The notes beneath the pieces were generated by a model. That model worked only from the letters and a program-made list of their open reading frames with translations, ran no database searches and was not told the origin of the DNA. Shown in pieces: positions 37,529 through 46,231 of a stretch of 64,000 nt of DNA. The DNA is from Candidatus Obscuribacterales bacterium (lineage in GTDB: Bacteria; Cyanobacteriota; Vampirovibrionia; Obscuribacterales; Obscuribacteraceae), in the NCBI GenBank assembly GCA_019637435.1, contig JAHBVO010000001.1, positions 682,001 to 746,000 on the forward strand, written 5' to 3'. Position 1 is the stretch's first letter; each line of letters opens with the position of its first letter. A program made the translations under genes and the position numbers.

Positions 37529-37563
37529 GGAAGCGAATTATTTTTCAAGCACGAACCGTGGTG

Positions 37564-38502
37564 TCACTGGCGGTGGCGTCTATGTTTTCTCGAACGCGTC
37601 GGACCATCTGAAGCCTCTGTGCCCTCCTGGGCTATCGTGGCTATGTTGTTGTCTTCTATTTCGTAAATCTGTGGCGTCAAGGGATGATGTCGGCTCTCAT
37701 AGTCCTTGCGAACCTGTGCGATGAATTTTTCCTTGTGCGTAAAATCCGGCGACCATCCAATCAGAAAATCTCTGTTGGGAATGGCTATGAAACAGTGTTC
37801 GCCGAGATCTCGCTGCAGGCGCTTTCGAATTTCCGGCAACAAAATTCTCGCGGCCGCGTAACCGTCCGAAACTGAGATCGTCACGTATTTACCCTTTGCG
37901 TCCTTGCCTGCGGCATCATTGAATTCGATTTTTAAATCCTGGGAAACCTTGTCCAGGTTCTCGTAAGCGCATTTGCTCACAGCATCGATGTCCACTTTCC
38001 AGCTGGCTAAGTGTTTTGGCGTGACATACTGGAATGAGTTTTTGGAGTCGATAACGAAGCCTTCTCTCAACGTCTTGGAGAATGGGAGGGGACGTGAAAC
38101 CATGTGTTGAGTCTTTTGTTTCAATAGATTGGAACGAAAGATCTGCGGGCGCAGTCTGCCTTTTACTTCATTCCAGGACACCCGAATTGATTTCTCCTGG
38201 TTCGCCTTCAATTCTGAGATACTTTTGAAGAAACGCCTGATTTCATCATCTTCGCTACCGCGCTCGGTTTCTTGTGTTATGAGCTTGAAGACATTACCAA
38301 GGGAGAGCTTGCTGCCGTCATTGACGGTGAAAACGAGCGGGTCGTCGGTTTTCTGGAGTTGGAGGCTGGGAAATTCCTGCGCGGCGATTGTCAAAACCCG
38401 CTCATTGAACGCCGCCGGATCCATCGTGCTCTCAGCCTCGGCGGTGAAGCTTGATGCACAGAGCACCAGAGATAGTGCAAAGGCAATCGTGTAAATCCGC
38501 AT
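37564..38502 (-). CDS. exported DUF1444 (YtpQ)-like protein
   Basis: About 312 residues. Signal peptide from residue 1, 'MRIYTIAFALSLVLCASSFT' with cleavage near AEAE. About 30-280 resembles DUF1444/YtpQ: 'GFVIDSKNSFQYVTPKHLAS', 'VSVSDGYAAARILLPEIRKR', 'FIAIPNRDFLIGW'. DUF1444 has no known activity. The C-terminus is basic (KHRRHRQ). The start ATG 38502 is chosen for the signal peptide; an upstream frame to 38667 exists but adds Cys-rich, unlikely sequence. Convergent with the TPR-CHAT gene, 35 nt apart. Confidence 0.65.
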   Translation of the reverse strand: MRIYTIAFALSLVLCASSFTAEAESTMDPAAFNERVLTIAAQEFPSLQLQKTDDPLVFTVNDGSKLSLGNVFKLITQETERGSEDDEIRRFFKSISELKANQEKSIRVSWNEVKGRLRPQIFRSNLLKQKTQHMVSRPLPFSKTLREGFVIDSKNSFQYVTPKHLASWKVDIDAVSKCAYENLDKVSQDLKIEFNDAAGKDAKGKYVTISVSDGYAAARILLPEIRKRLQRDLGEHCFIAIPNRDFLIGWSPDFTHKEKFIAQVRKDYESRHHPLTPQIYEIEDNNIATIAQEGTEASDGPTRSRKHRRHRQ

Positions 38503-38708
38503 TGTGAGCGGTTTCTTCCAATAATCCTTTTGAGCGGTGGGGGCTGGGGCTGACATTTCTTTCGGGTTGCCGCAGTGGGAGAGAACTTTGCCAGAGCAAT
38601 TAGAACACATCCCGCCAGTTTTCGCCTCGCGAAAGCCAACAGAATAGCTACTTCGTGATGTTATCACGGTTTCGAGCCAGGGGGAAACGTTAAGGCTTAC
38701 TCGCGCCG

Positions 38709-39224
38709 TTAGTTTTCGTCGCTTTCACCCTGCTCGGCGGAAGCGCGATTTTTTGCGGGACGCTCCGAGTTAGCTGTTCCTGCACCAGCACCTGTTCCTG
38801 CGGTTGGTTGGCTCATGATTGAAACAAGTTTTTTTCGCTGCTCAGGAGTAAGTACTTTGCGAACCTTCAACAGAAGCTTTTGGCGCTCGATTGCCATATC
38901 GCCAGTCACTTTATTGACTTCAGTTTGTGTCAGCAGAACCTGCTCTTCCGGCGGGTCCGGCTGTAAGCTGAGAACTCTCATCTGGGTCATCAAGGCAATA
39001 AGTGACTTCGCTCGAACCCTTTGAGCGTCTTCAAAATCATGCGCCAGCTTGCGAATTTGCTCTTCCTGTTCGGAATTGATTCCCGACATTCTATAGACCG
39101 CAAGTGGGTCCTGATTTGGATCGCCTTGTCCGCCCCCGTCGCCGCCTTGAGCGAATGCGACTCCAGCACTGCCGGCTATTAATAGAGCCGTAAGGCAAAG
39201 GGCGAAAAGATTCTTGGTTCTCAT
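38709..39224 (-). CDS. secreted CpxP/LTXXQ-like small protein
   Basis: 171 residues. Signal peptide MRTKNLFALCLTALLIAGSA with cleavage after VAFA. About 50-140 is all-helical and resembles the Spy/CpxP fold, including 'VRKVLTPEQRKKLVSIM', close to the family's LTPEQ motif. Periplasmic CpxP-like proteins act as chaperones or sense envelope or metal stress. The tail is Ala/Gly/Thr-rich then charged. The start ATG 39224 has GAGGA 6 nt upstream; the open frame to 39800 is discarded because only this start gives a signal peptide. Confidence 0.75.
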   Translation of the reverse strand: MRTKNLFALCLTALLIAGSAGVAFAQGGDGGGQGDPNQDPLAVYRMSGINSEQEEQIRKLAHDFEDAQRVRAKSLIALMTQMRVLSLQPDPPEEQVLLTQTEVNKVTGDMAIERQKLLLKVRKVLTPEQRKKLVSIMSQPTAGTGAGAGTANSERPAKNRASAEQGESDEN

Positions 39225-39404
39225 TTGAAGTCCTCTATAACCTCGTCCACTAACTATAACGTCTTGACAGAGTTTTTGTTCCGGCGCTCGATAATCTGGG
39301 ACAATAGCAGGATGTTTGTCGCGTTCACGCAGTCGCTTGATGCGTTTCATTTGACTTTTGATGCGTTTTACAATTAACAGCTGCCTGACCACTTGAAGGC
39401 TAGA

Positions 39405-39992
39405 ATGAGCCATAAAACACCAACGGATATTCGCGTCATTGAGCTGAGGAACGGCAATGCTCAGCAGCTCGAAGATGCTGCCCGGATTTTGCACGAGAGC
39501 TTTCACGCTAACTGGCCCGACGCCTGGCCGGATATGGATTCCGCGCGAGAAGAGGTGCGGGAATGCACCGCGCCGGACAGAATTTGCCTGGCCGCGTTGG
39601 GCACCGAAGGTAGTGTCATTGGTTGGATTGGCGGTATCAGCTCCTATCACGGAAAGGTGTGGGAGCTTCATCCAATGTGTGTGGACCAGGCATACCGCAA
39701 ACGTGGTATCGGTGCCGCTCTCGTTGCTGCACTGGAGACAGCGGTTGCCATCGCGGGCGGTGTGACGATTATCCTGGGAACCGACGATGAACAGAGTCAA
39801 ACCACGCTTGGTGGTATTGATCTCTATGACGAACTATGGACGCAGATACAGAACATTCGCAATCTGAAGGAACATCCCTACTCGTTCTACGAGCGTTTGG
39901 GATTCAAAATTGTCGGCGTTGTGCCTGACGCCAATGGAATCGGCAAGCCCGATATTATGATGGCGAAGCGTGTGACTTCGTCCCCGTCCTAA
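39405..39992 (+). CDS. GNAT acetyltransferase, AAC(6')-like
   Basis: 195 residues, GCN5-type N-acetyltransferase. Acetyl-CoA loop 'YRKRGIGAALVAALE' (R/Q-x-x-G-x-G/A) at about 100-115. The C-terminal half, ILGTDDEQSQTT, 'NIRNLKEHPYSFYERLGFKI' and 'VPDANGIGKPDIMMAK', closely follows the aminoglycoside 6'-N-acetyltransferase pattern. It may acetylate an aminoglycoside or a related amine; activity is inferred from pattern only. The start ATG 39405 has GAAGG upstream; TTG 39393 lacks one. Nearby genes are not resistance genes. Confidence 0.8.
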   Translation: MSHKTPTDIRVIELRNGNAQQLEDAARILHESFHANWPDAWPDMDSAREEVRECTAPDRICLAALGTEGSVIGWIGGISSYHGKVWELHPMCVDQAYRKRGIGAALVAALETAVAIAGGVTIILGTDDEQSQTTLGGIDLYDELWTQIQNIRNLKEHPYSFYERLGFKIVGVVPDANGIGKPDIMMAKRVTSSPS

Positions 39993-40274
39993 TAATTTGA
40001 ATATCTGGACTTCGACGGAAGTATTAAAATTGGAAAACGGCTGAGACTTCGTAGTCGGAAATCATTTGCAATTAGGAAGTGAGCAGCCACTCTCCCGTTT
40101 TGGCTATCCTGCGTTTCCGGAATTGCGAGAATTCGTCAACGAGCCATAGACAAAAGGGAGTGACTCTGGGCGGGAAATGTTGGAAAGTGTCTCCGCAGAG
40201 CACTTTCAAAGGATTCGCAGTCCTGTCTCATATAGTAGCTATGATTAAAAGTGACCGGAATCGCAAATTTTCGA

Positions 40275-40303
40275 TTGCCTTAATGATTCGGCAAGCATAT
40301 ACT
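40275..40303 (+). promoter_or_regulatory. putative promoter of the opine dehydrogenase operon, with flanking inverted repeat
   Basis: TTGCCT (40275-40280), 17-nt spacer, TATACT (40298-40303); predicted start near 40310, leaving a leader of about 18 nt before ATG 40328. AATCG/CGATT inverted arms (40259-40276) abut the -35. The rest of the 335-nt gap (39993-40327) holds nothing recognisable. This promoter argues against the longer reading frame that begins at 40079. Confidence 0.5.
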
Positions 40304-40327
40304 GGGCAAGGCGATCGGGAAATAAGA

Positions 40328-41524
40328 ATGTCCACGAGTTTTTCGGACTCACTTAATTTCAGCCCCCTCGCAGGGGATTTTTCTGCGTACCCAGCCGTGA
40401 CAATGCTTCCGGCTGCGGTTGCACCATTTGCGCCGGCCACGGTAGTGGCTCCGCAGGCGGGGCACGTCGCTATAGTCGGCGCAGGAAACGCCGCTCATTC
40501 GTTAGCCTGCTTGCTATCCAGCCGCGGCTTCTATCCACACTTTCTTGTCCGCTCCCCGGATAAAGTTCGGGAACTTGCCGAGCGGAAAACAATCAAATCC
40601 ACTGGAAAGATCGAGGGTGAGTTCAACATCGTCGAGGCTACTGCAGAACCTGCAGCCATGCTCGACAAATGTGCCACTATCTTCGTCGCAACGACGACCG
40701 GTTGTTATGGCGAGATTGCCAGACGTCTAGCGCCGCATCTTCGCGAACATCACGAAGTCATTCTATTCTCCAGCAAATTCGGCGGCGTTTGTGAGTTTAA
40801 AACCGCACTGGGCCACCGAAACACCTACCCAGCCTTGATGGAAACCGACTCGCTTTTCGCCAGTCGTTTGCAAGAGGACGGTTCGATCTGGATTCGAGGA
40901 TTCAAAAGCTGGAATTTGTATACGTCATACAACAAGTCTCAGACCCAGCGAAATGCAGCCGTCATGCGTCGTTTCTTCCCCGGTCTGGAGGAAGCGGAAA
41001 ATGTAGTGCAAAGAGGACTCACTGACTTTGGTGCCTTTGCGCACGCTCTCACGATGATCACAAATATGCACAATGTGGCTCGTGGTGACGATTTCCTTTT
41101 CTACTACGAAGGATTTACGGAACGCACGCTTGTAATTATGGAACAGCTCGAAGAGGAATTTCGAGCAATTGCAAGAGCTTACGAAACCGAAATTATTCCT
41201 ATGAAAGAGCTTCTCAACCGTTATTACGGCTGCGACACCTCCGGCAATTTGTTGCAGGCTATGCGAACTGTTCCAAACTATCAATTCAGCAAGGCTCCGA
41301 ATACTCTCGATCATAGATTCATCGAAGAAGACGTCTCCTGCTCGCTCGTGCCGATTCAAGCGCTGGCGCGGAAAGCAAATCTCGATACTCCGATAGTCGA
41401 TTCTGTAGTCAACATATCGAGCGTTCTGCTCGGACGTGATTTTAAGAATGAGGGAAGAACTCTAGCGAAACTCGGATGGAACGGCATGAGTCACGCGGAG
41501 ATTTTGCGCACTATTTATGAGTAA
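40328..41524 (+). CDS. opine dehydrogenase (octopine/nopaline dehydrogenase family)
   Basis: 398 residues. About 45-200: Rossmann domain with HVAIVGAGNAAHSLACLLSS; 'IFVATTTGCYGEIARRLAPH' follows as in the family. About 235-380: the all-helical octopine dehydrogenase domain ('GAFAHALTMITNMHN', FLFYYEGFTERTLVIMEQLE). These NAD(P)H enzymes condense an amino acid or amine with a 2-oxo acid to an opine; in metallophore pathways the family (CntM-like) makes staphylopine or pseudopaline. The amino substrate cannot be read from the sequence. The downstream EamA exporter overlaps by 8 nt, so the product is probably exported. No nicotianamine-synthase-like CntL gene is nearby. The start ATG 40328 fits the promoter. 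Confidence 0.85.
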   Translation: MSTSFSDSLNFSPLAGDFSAYPAVTMLPAAVAPFAPATVVAPQAGHVAIVGAGNAAHSLACLLSSRGFYPHFLVRSPDKVRELAERKTIKSTGKIEGEFNIVEATAEPAAMLDKCATIFVATTTGCYGEIARRLAPHLREHHEVILFSSKFGGVCEFKTALGHRNTYPALMETDSLFASRLQEDGSIWIRGFKSWNLYTSYNKSQTQRNAAVMRRFFPGLEEAENVVQRGLTDFGAFAHALTMITNMHNVARGDDFLFYYEGFTERTLVIMEQLEEEFRAIARAYETEIIPMKELLNRYYGCDTSGNLLQAMRTVPNYQFSKAPNTLDHRFIEEDVSCSLVPIQALARKANLDTPIVDSVVNISSVLLGRDFKNEGRTLAKLGWNGMSHAEILRTIYE

Positions 41525-42494
41525 ACTGTTGATGTCTCCTCCGCAAAACTCAACAGAGGCATCGACCGCAGTTTCATCCACCGAAGAAAAGCCTAAATCG
41601 AAACTCGAAAGTTCCAAACTCGTCTCGTCCATGTGTGTGGTGGTGGCGATTTTGTCGGCGTCCATCGAGCCGATTGTCGTAAAACTCGGTTATGAACAAA
41701 ATCTGCTTCCGCTGCATTTGTTGATTGTGAAAACAATCATCGGTTCAATGTTGATTTTGCCGCTGACGAGAACCTATCGTTGGGTGGGCTTCAAGAATCT
41801 CGCCCGCATTTCGTTTCTCGCTATGCTTCTTCTCTCAACGAGCGCTCTGAGCATATTTGCGCTGAAGCATATCTCTGCCGTTCTCGTCATTACAATCATC
41901 ACGACGACGCCGGCGTTCGTCGCCATAATCAACCAGATAATTGGAAGGGATGAACTGACGCCGAAATTCTGGGCTGGTTTCGTTCTCTGCTTTACCGGTG
42001 TCTGTCTTGGTCTGGACTGGTCCACTCTGTCCATGAGCCTTGTCGGTTTCAGCCTTATATTCTGCGCCGTTTGTACTAGCACCACATATAGAGTCACAAT
42101 GGAGGCGGCTGCGAAACGCTTTTCTCCGGCACTAATATCGACCTATATGTTCTTTATCAACGGCGCTTTTGTAGCTGCTTTTCTTTACCCGTTTGCCGGG
42201 AAGATTCCTGACGGCGCCTGGCACATCGGTGCCTGGATGGGCCTCGCTTCTGCTTGCGCCAACGTTGCTTTCTTGTTTGCACTTTCCATTTTAGGCTCCA
42301 CAAGAATTTCGATCATAAACATTTTGCAGCGGCCCGCAATAATTATTGCTGCCGCGCTGATCCTCCGGGAACCGCTGACCTTGTTTCAAGGACTCGGCGT
42401 TGTGCTTGTGTTGGTCGGAGTACAAATGGCGCAAGTGAAGAGAAAGATCAAGCCTGTAACGGTCAGCGTTACGGTCGGTGAAAAGCAAGGCTAA
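41517..42494 (+). CDS. EamA/DMT-family exporter
   Basis: 325 residues, about 10 membrane segments in two EamA repeats (first about 35-165, second about 180-310: 'GSTRISIINILQRPAIIIAA' then 'ALILREPLTLFQGLGVVLV'). The family exports small metabolites, including metallophores (CntI-type). The cytosolic N-terminus is Ser/Lys-rich. ATG 41517 lies inside the end of the opine dehydrogenase frame (8-nt overlap), so the two are translationally coupled and the opine is the likely cargo. Confidence 0.9.
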   Translation: MSKLLMSPPQNSTEASTAVSSTEEKPKSKLESSKLVSSMCVVVAILSASIEPIVVKLGYEQNLLPLHLLIVKTIIGSMLILPLTRTYRWVGFKNLARISFLAMLLLSTSALSIFALKHISAVLVITIITTTPAFVAIINQIIGRDELTPKFWAGFVLCFTGVCLGLDWSTLSMSLVGFSLIFCAVCTSTTYRVTMEAAAKRFSPALISTYMFFINGAFVAAFLYPFAGKIPDGAWHIGAWMGLASACANVAFLFALSILGSTRISIINILQRPAIIIAAALILREPLTLFQGLGVVLVLVGVQMAQVKRKIKPVTVSVTVGEKQG

Positions 42495-42567
42495 GGTTTC
42501 CTTACCTTTTGCGCGAAACGAGCACGCAATTGCTATAAATCCTATGAACTCATCGGAGGGAAAGCAA

Positions 42568-43023
42568 ATGGCGGTTAAACACATACCGGAAGGCTACCAC
42601 ACAGTGACACCGTATCTGGTGTGCGATGGTGCCGACAAAGTGATCGAATTTTTGAAAAAAGCGTTCGATGCCAGGGAAGTCTCGGATACCATGAAAAATC
42701 ACGATGGCAAGATTCGTCATGCTGAATTGTTGATCGGCAATTCGCATATTATGCTGACCGAAGCCTGTGACAAGAACCCGTCGATGCCGACGATGCTATA
42801 TCTTTACGTTGAAGATTGCGATAAGGTTTATAAACAAGCCATCGCTGCTGGTGGCAAGTCCATACGAGAGCCGGAAGATCAATTCTATGGTGACCGCTCT
42901 GGCGGAGTCATCGATTCCTCCGGGAACCAGTGGTGGATCGGCACTCACGTAGAGGATGTCGCACCTGAAGAAATGAAGAAGCGCATGCAAGAGATGGCAA
43001 AGGAAAAGACCGACGTCAAATAA
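42568..43023 (+). CDS. VOC-superfamily protein (PhnB/glyoxalase-like)
   Basis: 151 residues. About 10-120 form the vicinal-oxygen-chelate fold of the PhnB type: 'TPYLVCDGADKVIEFLKKAF', 'GKIRHAELLIGNSHIMLTEA', 'DRSGGVIDSSGNQWWIGTH'. The basic C-terminus 'MKKRMQEMAKEK' is helical. PhnB-like proteins have no settled reaction. The start ATG 42568 has GGAGGG 7 nt upstream, the strongest SD in this area. It lies 73 nt after the exporter and may share its transcript; the strong hairpin just past its stop ends the unit. Confidence 0.85.
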   Translation: MAVKHIPEGYHTVTPYLVCDGADKVIEFLKKAFDAREVSDTMKNHDGKIRHAELLIGNSHIMLTEACDKNPSMPTMLYLYVEDCDKVYKQAIAAGGKSIREPEDQFYGDRSGGVIDSSGNQWWIGTHVEDVAPEEMKKRMQEMAKEKTDVK

Positions 43024-43050
43024 GTTCCAACTTCATTTGCCATCTATCAC

Positions 43051-43074
43051 GGGGCTCGCATTTCAGCGAGCCTC
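43051..43074. terminator. bidirectional terminator between the VOC and kinase genes
   Basis: GGCTCGC (43053-43059) and GCGAGCC (43066-43072) with a 6-nt loop, extended by one G-T and one G-C pair, then TTTGTTT on the plus strand. On the minus strand the stem contains the last codons and stop of the kinase gene. Confidence 0.7.
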
Positions 43075-45486
43075 TTTGTTTGCGTCGGCGTTTTGAAGAT
43101 GCTCGACCTGTTTCCGGATCTCTTCCAGCGCGCGTTCATACAGCTTTGTTTGTACGACTAGCCCGTTTGCTCGGGAAATAGCCAGTGCTTCCTCCATGTA
43201 TTTGAGCGCTTCCCGGTGTCTACCTTGTGCGTTAATCGCTCCTGCCAGGGCAGAATGTAGGTCACTGTATAGTGGCGCAAACACCTTCGGCTTCTTGTTT
43301 TTGGAGGCTATTTTCAATGCCCGTCTTAGATAACGCTCGGCTTTTGCGTATTCTCCAGCTGCGACTGCGATTCGTCCAAGTCCGTTTAAATCGTTTCCGT
43401 AGTTTTGGTATGCAGCACTCCGTAGACTTTCAAGGGTGCTTTGGTTCTTTGATTCGGCAAGATCGAATTCCATGCATTTCTTCAGCATGTTTTCGGCGTC
43501 ATCAAACTTCTTGAGGTGGGTCAATAGCATTCCGATGCTGAACATATTATCTCGTCCGAGCTGACTGTTTTCCTCTCTAATTTCCTCGATTAGTTTCCGT
43601 TGTTCTTTAAGGAGCTCAAGCTGTTTTGCTATATTGGGTTCGAATGATGCAGTGAAAGTGATCTTTGCGCCTAAGACCGTGATTTGAAGCCAGGGCGCGC
43701 GAAATTCTTTTGCACATGTGTCTGCCCTGTCTAGATAAGCTTTAGCCAGAGATGGGCGTTTTAGCGCCGCTGCTGCCGACGCGGCCTCCAGCAGAAGATC
43801 GGTAGCTTGAGCGCAGTTTTTCCCTCGGGCCGTGCAGAGAGCGTCAATTGCCTTGTCGTAAATTGTCAAAGACTCTGCGAAATTTCCTTGTTTAAACTGA
43901 GCGACAGCATTCTTTCGCATTTCTTCGACCGGTGCCTTTCGGAGAAAAGGGTCGAAAACTGTCCTCGGCATCCGCTCTTGAAGCTTTACGATGTCTTCTT
44001 TCTGAATGGCTGTACCTTTTAATTGGATTAACCGAACCAATGGATATTTTTCGAACGTCTTCAGAGCTGCCTTTGTGAGCTTCGGGCATGATTCGACTTC
44101 GAGAATGCTTAGTCGCTTAAGTTGCACTGTATTGGAAAGAGCCTTATCGTCCACATCTGTATTCGAAAGAATCAACCATTGAATGTTTTTCAGGGCAGGA
44201 AGGTTGGATAGTGACTTGACGCTTGTTCCACGCAAAATGAGCTCGTGGAGCGTATCCTTGGATGGCTCCAGCACTTTGAGCATGTCATCTGTAGTGGCGC
44301 TATCTGTGAGATCGACTCTAGTGAGATTGTTTCTCTTCGAGAGTTGATTCAGAATGTTCGGACTCATCAACGAGTACTTGAGTGTAATTCGGGTGTCTTC
44401 AGGCAAGACTATGTCTTCAAGGTTTTCGACGCTATCGGATGAGCTTGCTACGCTACTTCTTTCGGGAATTAGCCATCGTCTGACAGTCTCGAAACTCGCG
44501 ACCCCGCCCAAGACTGTCAAGCCTAAACAGAGGAACAACCATTTCGGTGAGATAGACTTTTTTAGTTTGTTTTGGACTATAACCGTTTCCTGCTCTGAGT
44601 CCTGGGCTGATACTGAGTTCTCTTGCTCCAGCGCGAGTTCTCTTATTTCAATAAGTGATTTGACGAGCTCGTCGACATCCTCGAAACGCTCAGAAGGGTT
44701 TTTTGCGAGCGTTTTTTGAATTACGCCGCCAAGTTCCGCTGGTATCGGAATCGTGCTCACGCTTATAGGATCAGGGCAATCCTGAGAGATGTGAAGTAGC
44801 GCGGTATCATATGCGGTATCGCCTCGAAATGGCGGCTCTCCGGATAGGCATTCGAAAAGAACGCATCCTAACGAGTACTGGTCGGACGCGGCTGTTACTG
44901 TTTCTCCTTTGCACTGCTCCGGGCTCATGTACAAGGGGCTTCCGAGCATCGCGCCCACTTCTGTCAGTCGCTGCTCCGCATCATCTGCGGTATCAAATTT
45001 CGCGATGCCGAAGTCGAGCAAAACTGGCGCGAAGAAACCGTCGTCCGTCTTCACTAACATAATGTTGGCAGGTTTAATATCACGATGAATTATGCCGACA
45101 CTGTGTGCATGTGAAAGAGCGTCTGCTATTTCGATGAAAATTTGAATGATTTGAGAGAGGGGAACCTGCTCGCCGCTTTCGATAAACGAATCGAGTGCGA
45201 TTCCATCGACAAATTCTAAGGCGAGGTAGGCCAGGCCATCTGATGTCACTCCGACGTCGTATATGTCTGCGATTCCCGGGTGTTGCAATTTCCCCAGCAC
45301 TTTCGCTTCATTTTGAAAACGAACGAAAGCTTTCGACGAATTGTAAGATGGCGATAGAATTTTGAGCACAAAGGTGCGAAGAAGGGTCAGGTCCTTGGCT
45401 TTGTAGACCGTTCCCATGCCGCCGGCGCCAATGCGTTCCAGGATCTCAAATTTGTTCTCTATCAACGAACCAGTTTTGAGATCCAC
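43063..45486 (-). CDS. Ser/Thr protein kinase with membrane helix, LRR-like and TPR region
   Basis: 807 residues. Kinase domain about 10-285: glycine loop 'ERIGAGGMGTVYKA', K42, 'IIHRDIKPANIML' (catalytic D136), 'LLDFGIAKF' (D158), 'SPLYMSPEQCKGE', so catalytically complete. One membrane helix at about 316-332. Then an LRR-like segment (about 365-500: 'LRGTSVKSLSNLPALKNIQW', 'LKRLSILEVESCPKLTKAAL') and TPRs (about 515-790). A cytosolic kinase is thus coupled to an outward-facing recognition domain, a receptor-kinase plan. The start is GTG at 45486 with a GGGGAA-type SD. Confidence 0.92.
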   Translation of the reverse strand: MDLKTGSLIENKFEILERIGAGGMGTVYKAKDLTLLRTFVLKILSPSYNSSKAFVRFQNEAKVLGKLQHPGIADIYDVGVTSDGLAYLALEFVDGIALDSFIESGEQVPLSQIIQIFIEIADALSHAHSVGIIHRDIKPANIMLVKTDDGFFAPVLLDFGIAKFDTADDAEQRLTEVGAMLGSPLYMSPEQCKGETVTAASDQYSLGCVLFECLSGEPPFRGDTAYDTALLHISQDCPDPISVSTIPIPAELGGVIQKTLAKNPSERFEDVDELVKSLIEIRELALEQENSVSAQDSEQETVIVQNKLKKSISPKWLFLCLGLTVLGGVASFETVRRWLIPERSSVASSSDSVENLEDIVLPEDTRITLKYSLMSPNILNQLSKRNNLTRVDLTDSATTDDMLKVLEPSKDTLHELILRGTSVKSLSNLPALKNIQWLILSNTDVDDKALSNTVQLKRLSILEVESCPKLTKAALKTFEKYPLVRLIQLKGTAIQKEDIVKLQERMPRTVFDPFLRKAPVEEMRKNAVAQFKQGNFAESLTIYDKAIDALCTARGKNCAQATDLLLEAASAAAALKRPSLAKAYLDRADTCAKEFRAPWLQITVLGAKITFTASFEPNIAKQLELLKEQRKLIEEIREENSQLGRDNMFSIGMLLTHLKKFDDAENMLKKCMEFDLAESKNQSTLESLRSAAYQNYGNDLNGLGRIAVAAGEYAKAERYLRRALKIASKNKKPKVFAPLYSDLHSALAGAINAQGRHREALKYMEEALAISRANGLVVQTKLYERALEEIRKQVEHLQNADANKEAR

Positions 45487-45550
45487 GCAAATTCCCCGGG
45501 TTGCATTAGCTCTCCGGTTATTCTAACCAACTTTCGTGAAACTTTGGGGA

Positions 45551-46186
45551 CTATTTTTGTTCGGGGCTCAAAGCTGTGAAGTGTACGGTTGCGAAGTTTT
45601 CGCTGAAGTCGATTTTTGAAACGCACCCGGTCGGAATCGACAATCTCCAAAAGTTTATTAGCGGCATGCCCAGCGCCTCAACCAGGATGCTCCGAATAAC
45701 TCCGGCGTGCGTGACAAGAGCTATTTTTTTCCCTTCGTGGTCTCGAATGACGTCCTTTAAACGTCCGGCGATGCGGTTGTACAGGTCCGTTATAGACTCT
45801 CCGCCTGGCGGCGCATGTTCGATAGGGTTGGAACTCCAGTGTTTGTAGGCATCCGGCTCGTTTTCTTTCAAGTCGATATATGTGCGACCTTCCCAGTCTC
45901 CGACGCTCCATTCGTTGAAACCCTCTAAGGGCAACGCCTTTAGACCGATTTCAGTCTCGATAATCTCCGCTGTAGAGCGAACTCTCTGCGCGGTACTACA
46001 GGTGAGAATATCGGGCGCCTGCTTTTTGAGCCAGATTCCGACAGCGCGAGCTTGCTCTCTTCCTCGGTCTGTTATCTCGACCGCAGGATCGTTGTAAAGC
46101 CGCCCCTTTTCAGTTTCCTCCGTATGCCCATGCCTGACGAGGTATACGGTTGTGACGGTCTCTAGTGGATGAAGTGGCTCGCTCAC
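45551..46186 (-). CDS. histidine phosphatase (phosphoglycerate-mutase superfamily)
   Basis: 211 residues. Catalytic 'YLVRHGHTEE' (R18, H19), the arginine motif 'QRVRSTAEII', acid 'FNEWSVGDWEGRTY', second histidine in 'IALVTHAGVIRS'. The pattern resembles the CobC/alpha-ribazole phosphatase branch, but no cobalamin gene is near and the substrate is unassigned. The start is GTG 46186 with GGAG 8 nt upstream. It follows the class II aldolase gene by 45 nt in the same direction and is probably co-transcribed. Confidence 0.9.
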   Translation of the reverse strand: MSEPLHPLETVTTVYLVRHGHTEETEKGRLYNDPAVEITDRGREQARAVGIWLKKQAPDILTCSTAQRVRSTAEIIETEIGLKALPLEGFNEWSVGDWEGRTYIDLKENEPDAYKHWSSNPIEHAPPGGESITDLYNRIAGRLKDVIRDHEGKKIALVTHAGVIRSILVEALGMPLINFWRLSIPTGCVSKIDFSENFATVHFTALSPEQK

Positions 46187-46231
46187 GAATTTGTCTCCGA
46201 TTAAATTAGCAGTCTCAACTTGAATTTTTGC

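Noticed and set aside
39225..39800. Long upstream part of the CpxP-like reading frame
   Set aside because: No SD and no signal peptide; ATG 39224 has GAGGA and a clean signal sequence.
40079..40327. N-terminal extension of the opine dehydrogenase
   Set aside because: 83 residues with no family match, no SD at 40079, and a promoter with a 17-nt spacer lies inside it; start set at 40328.
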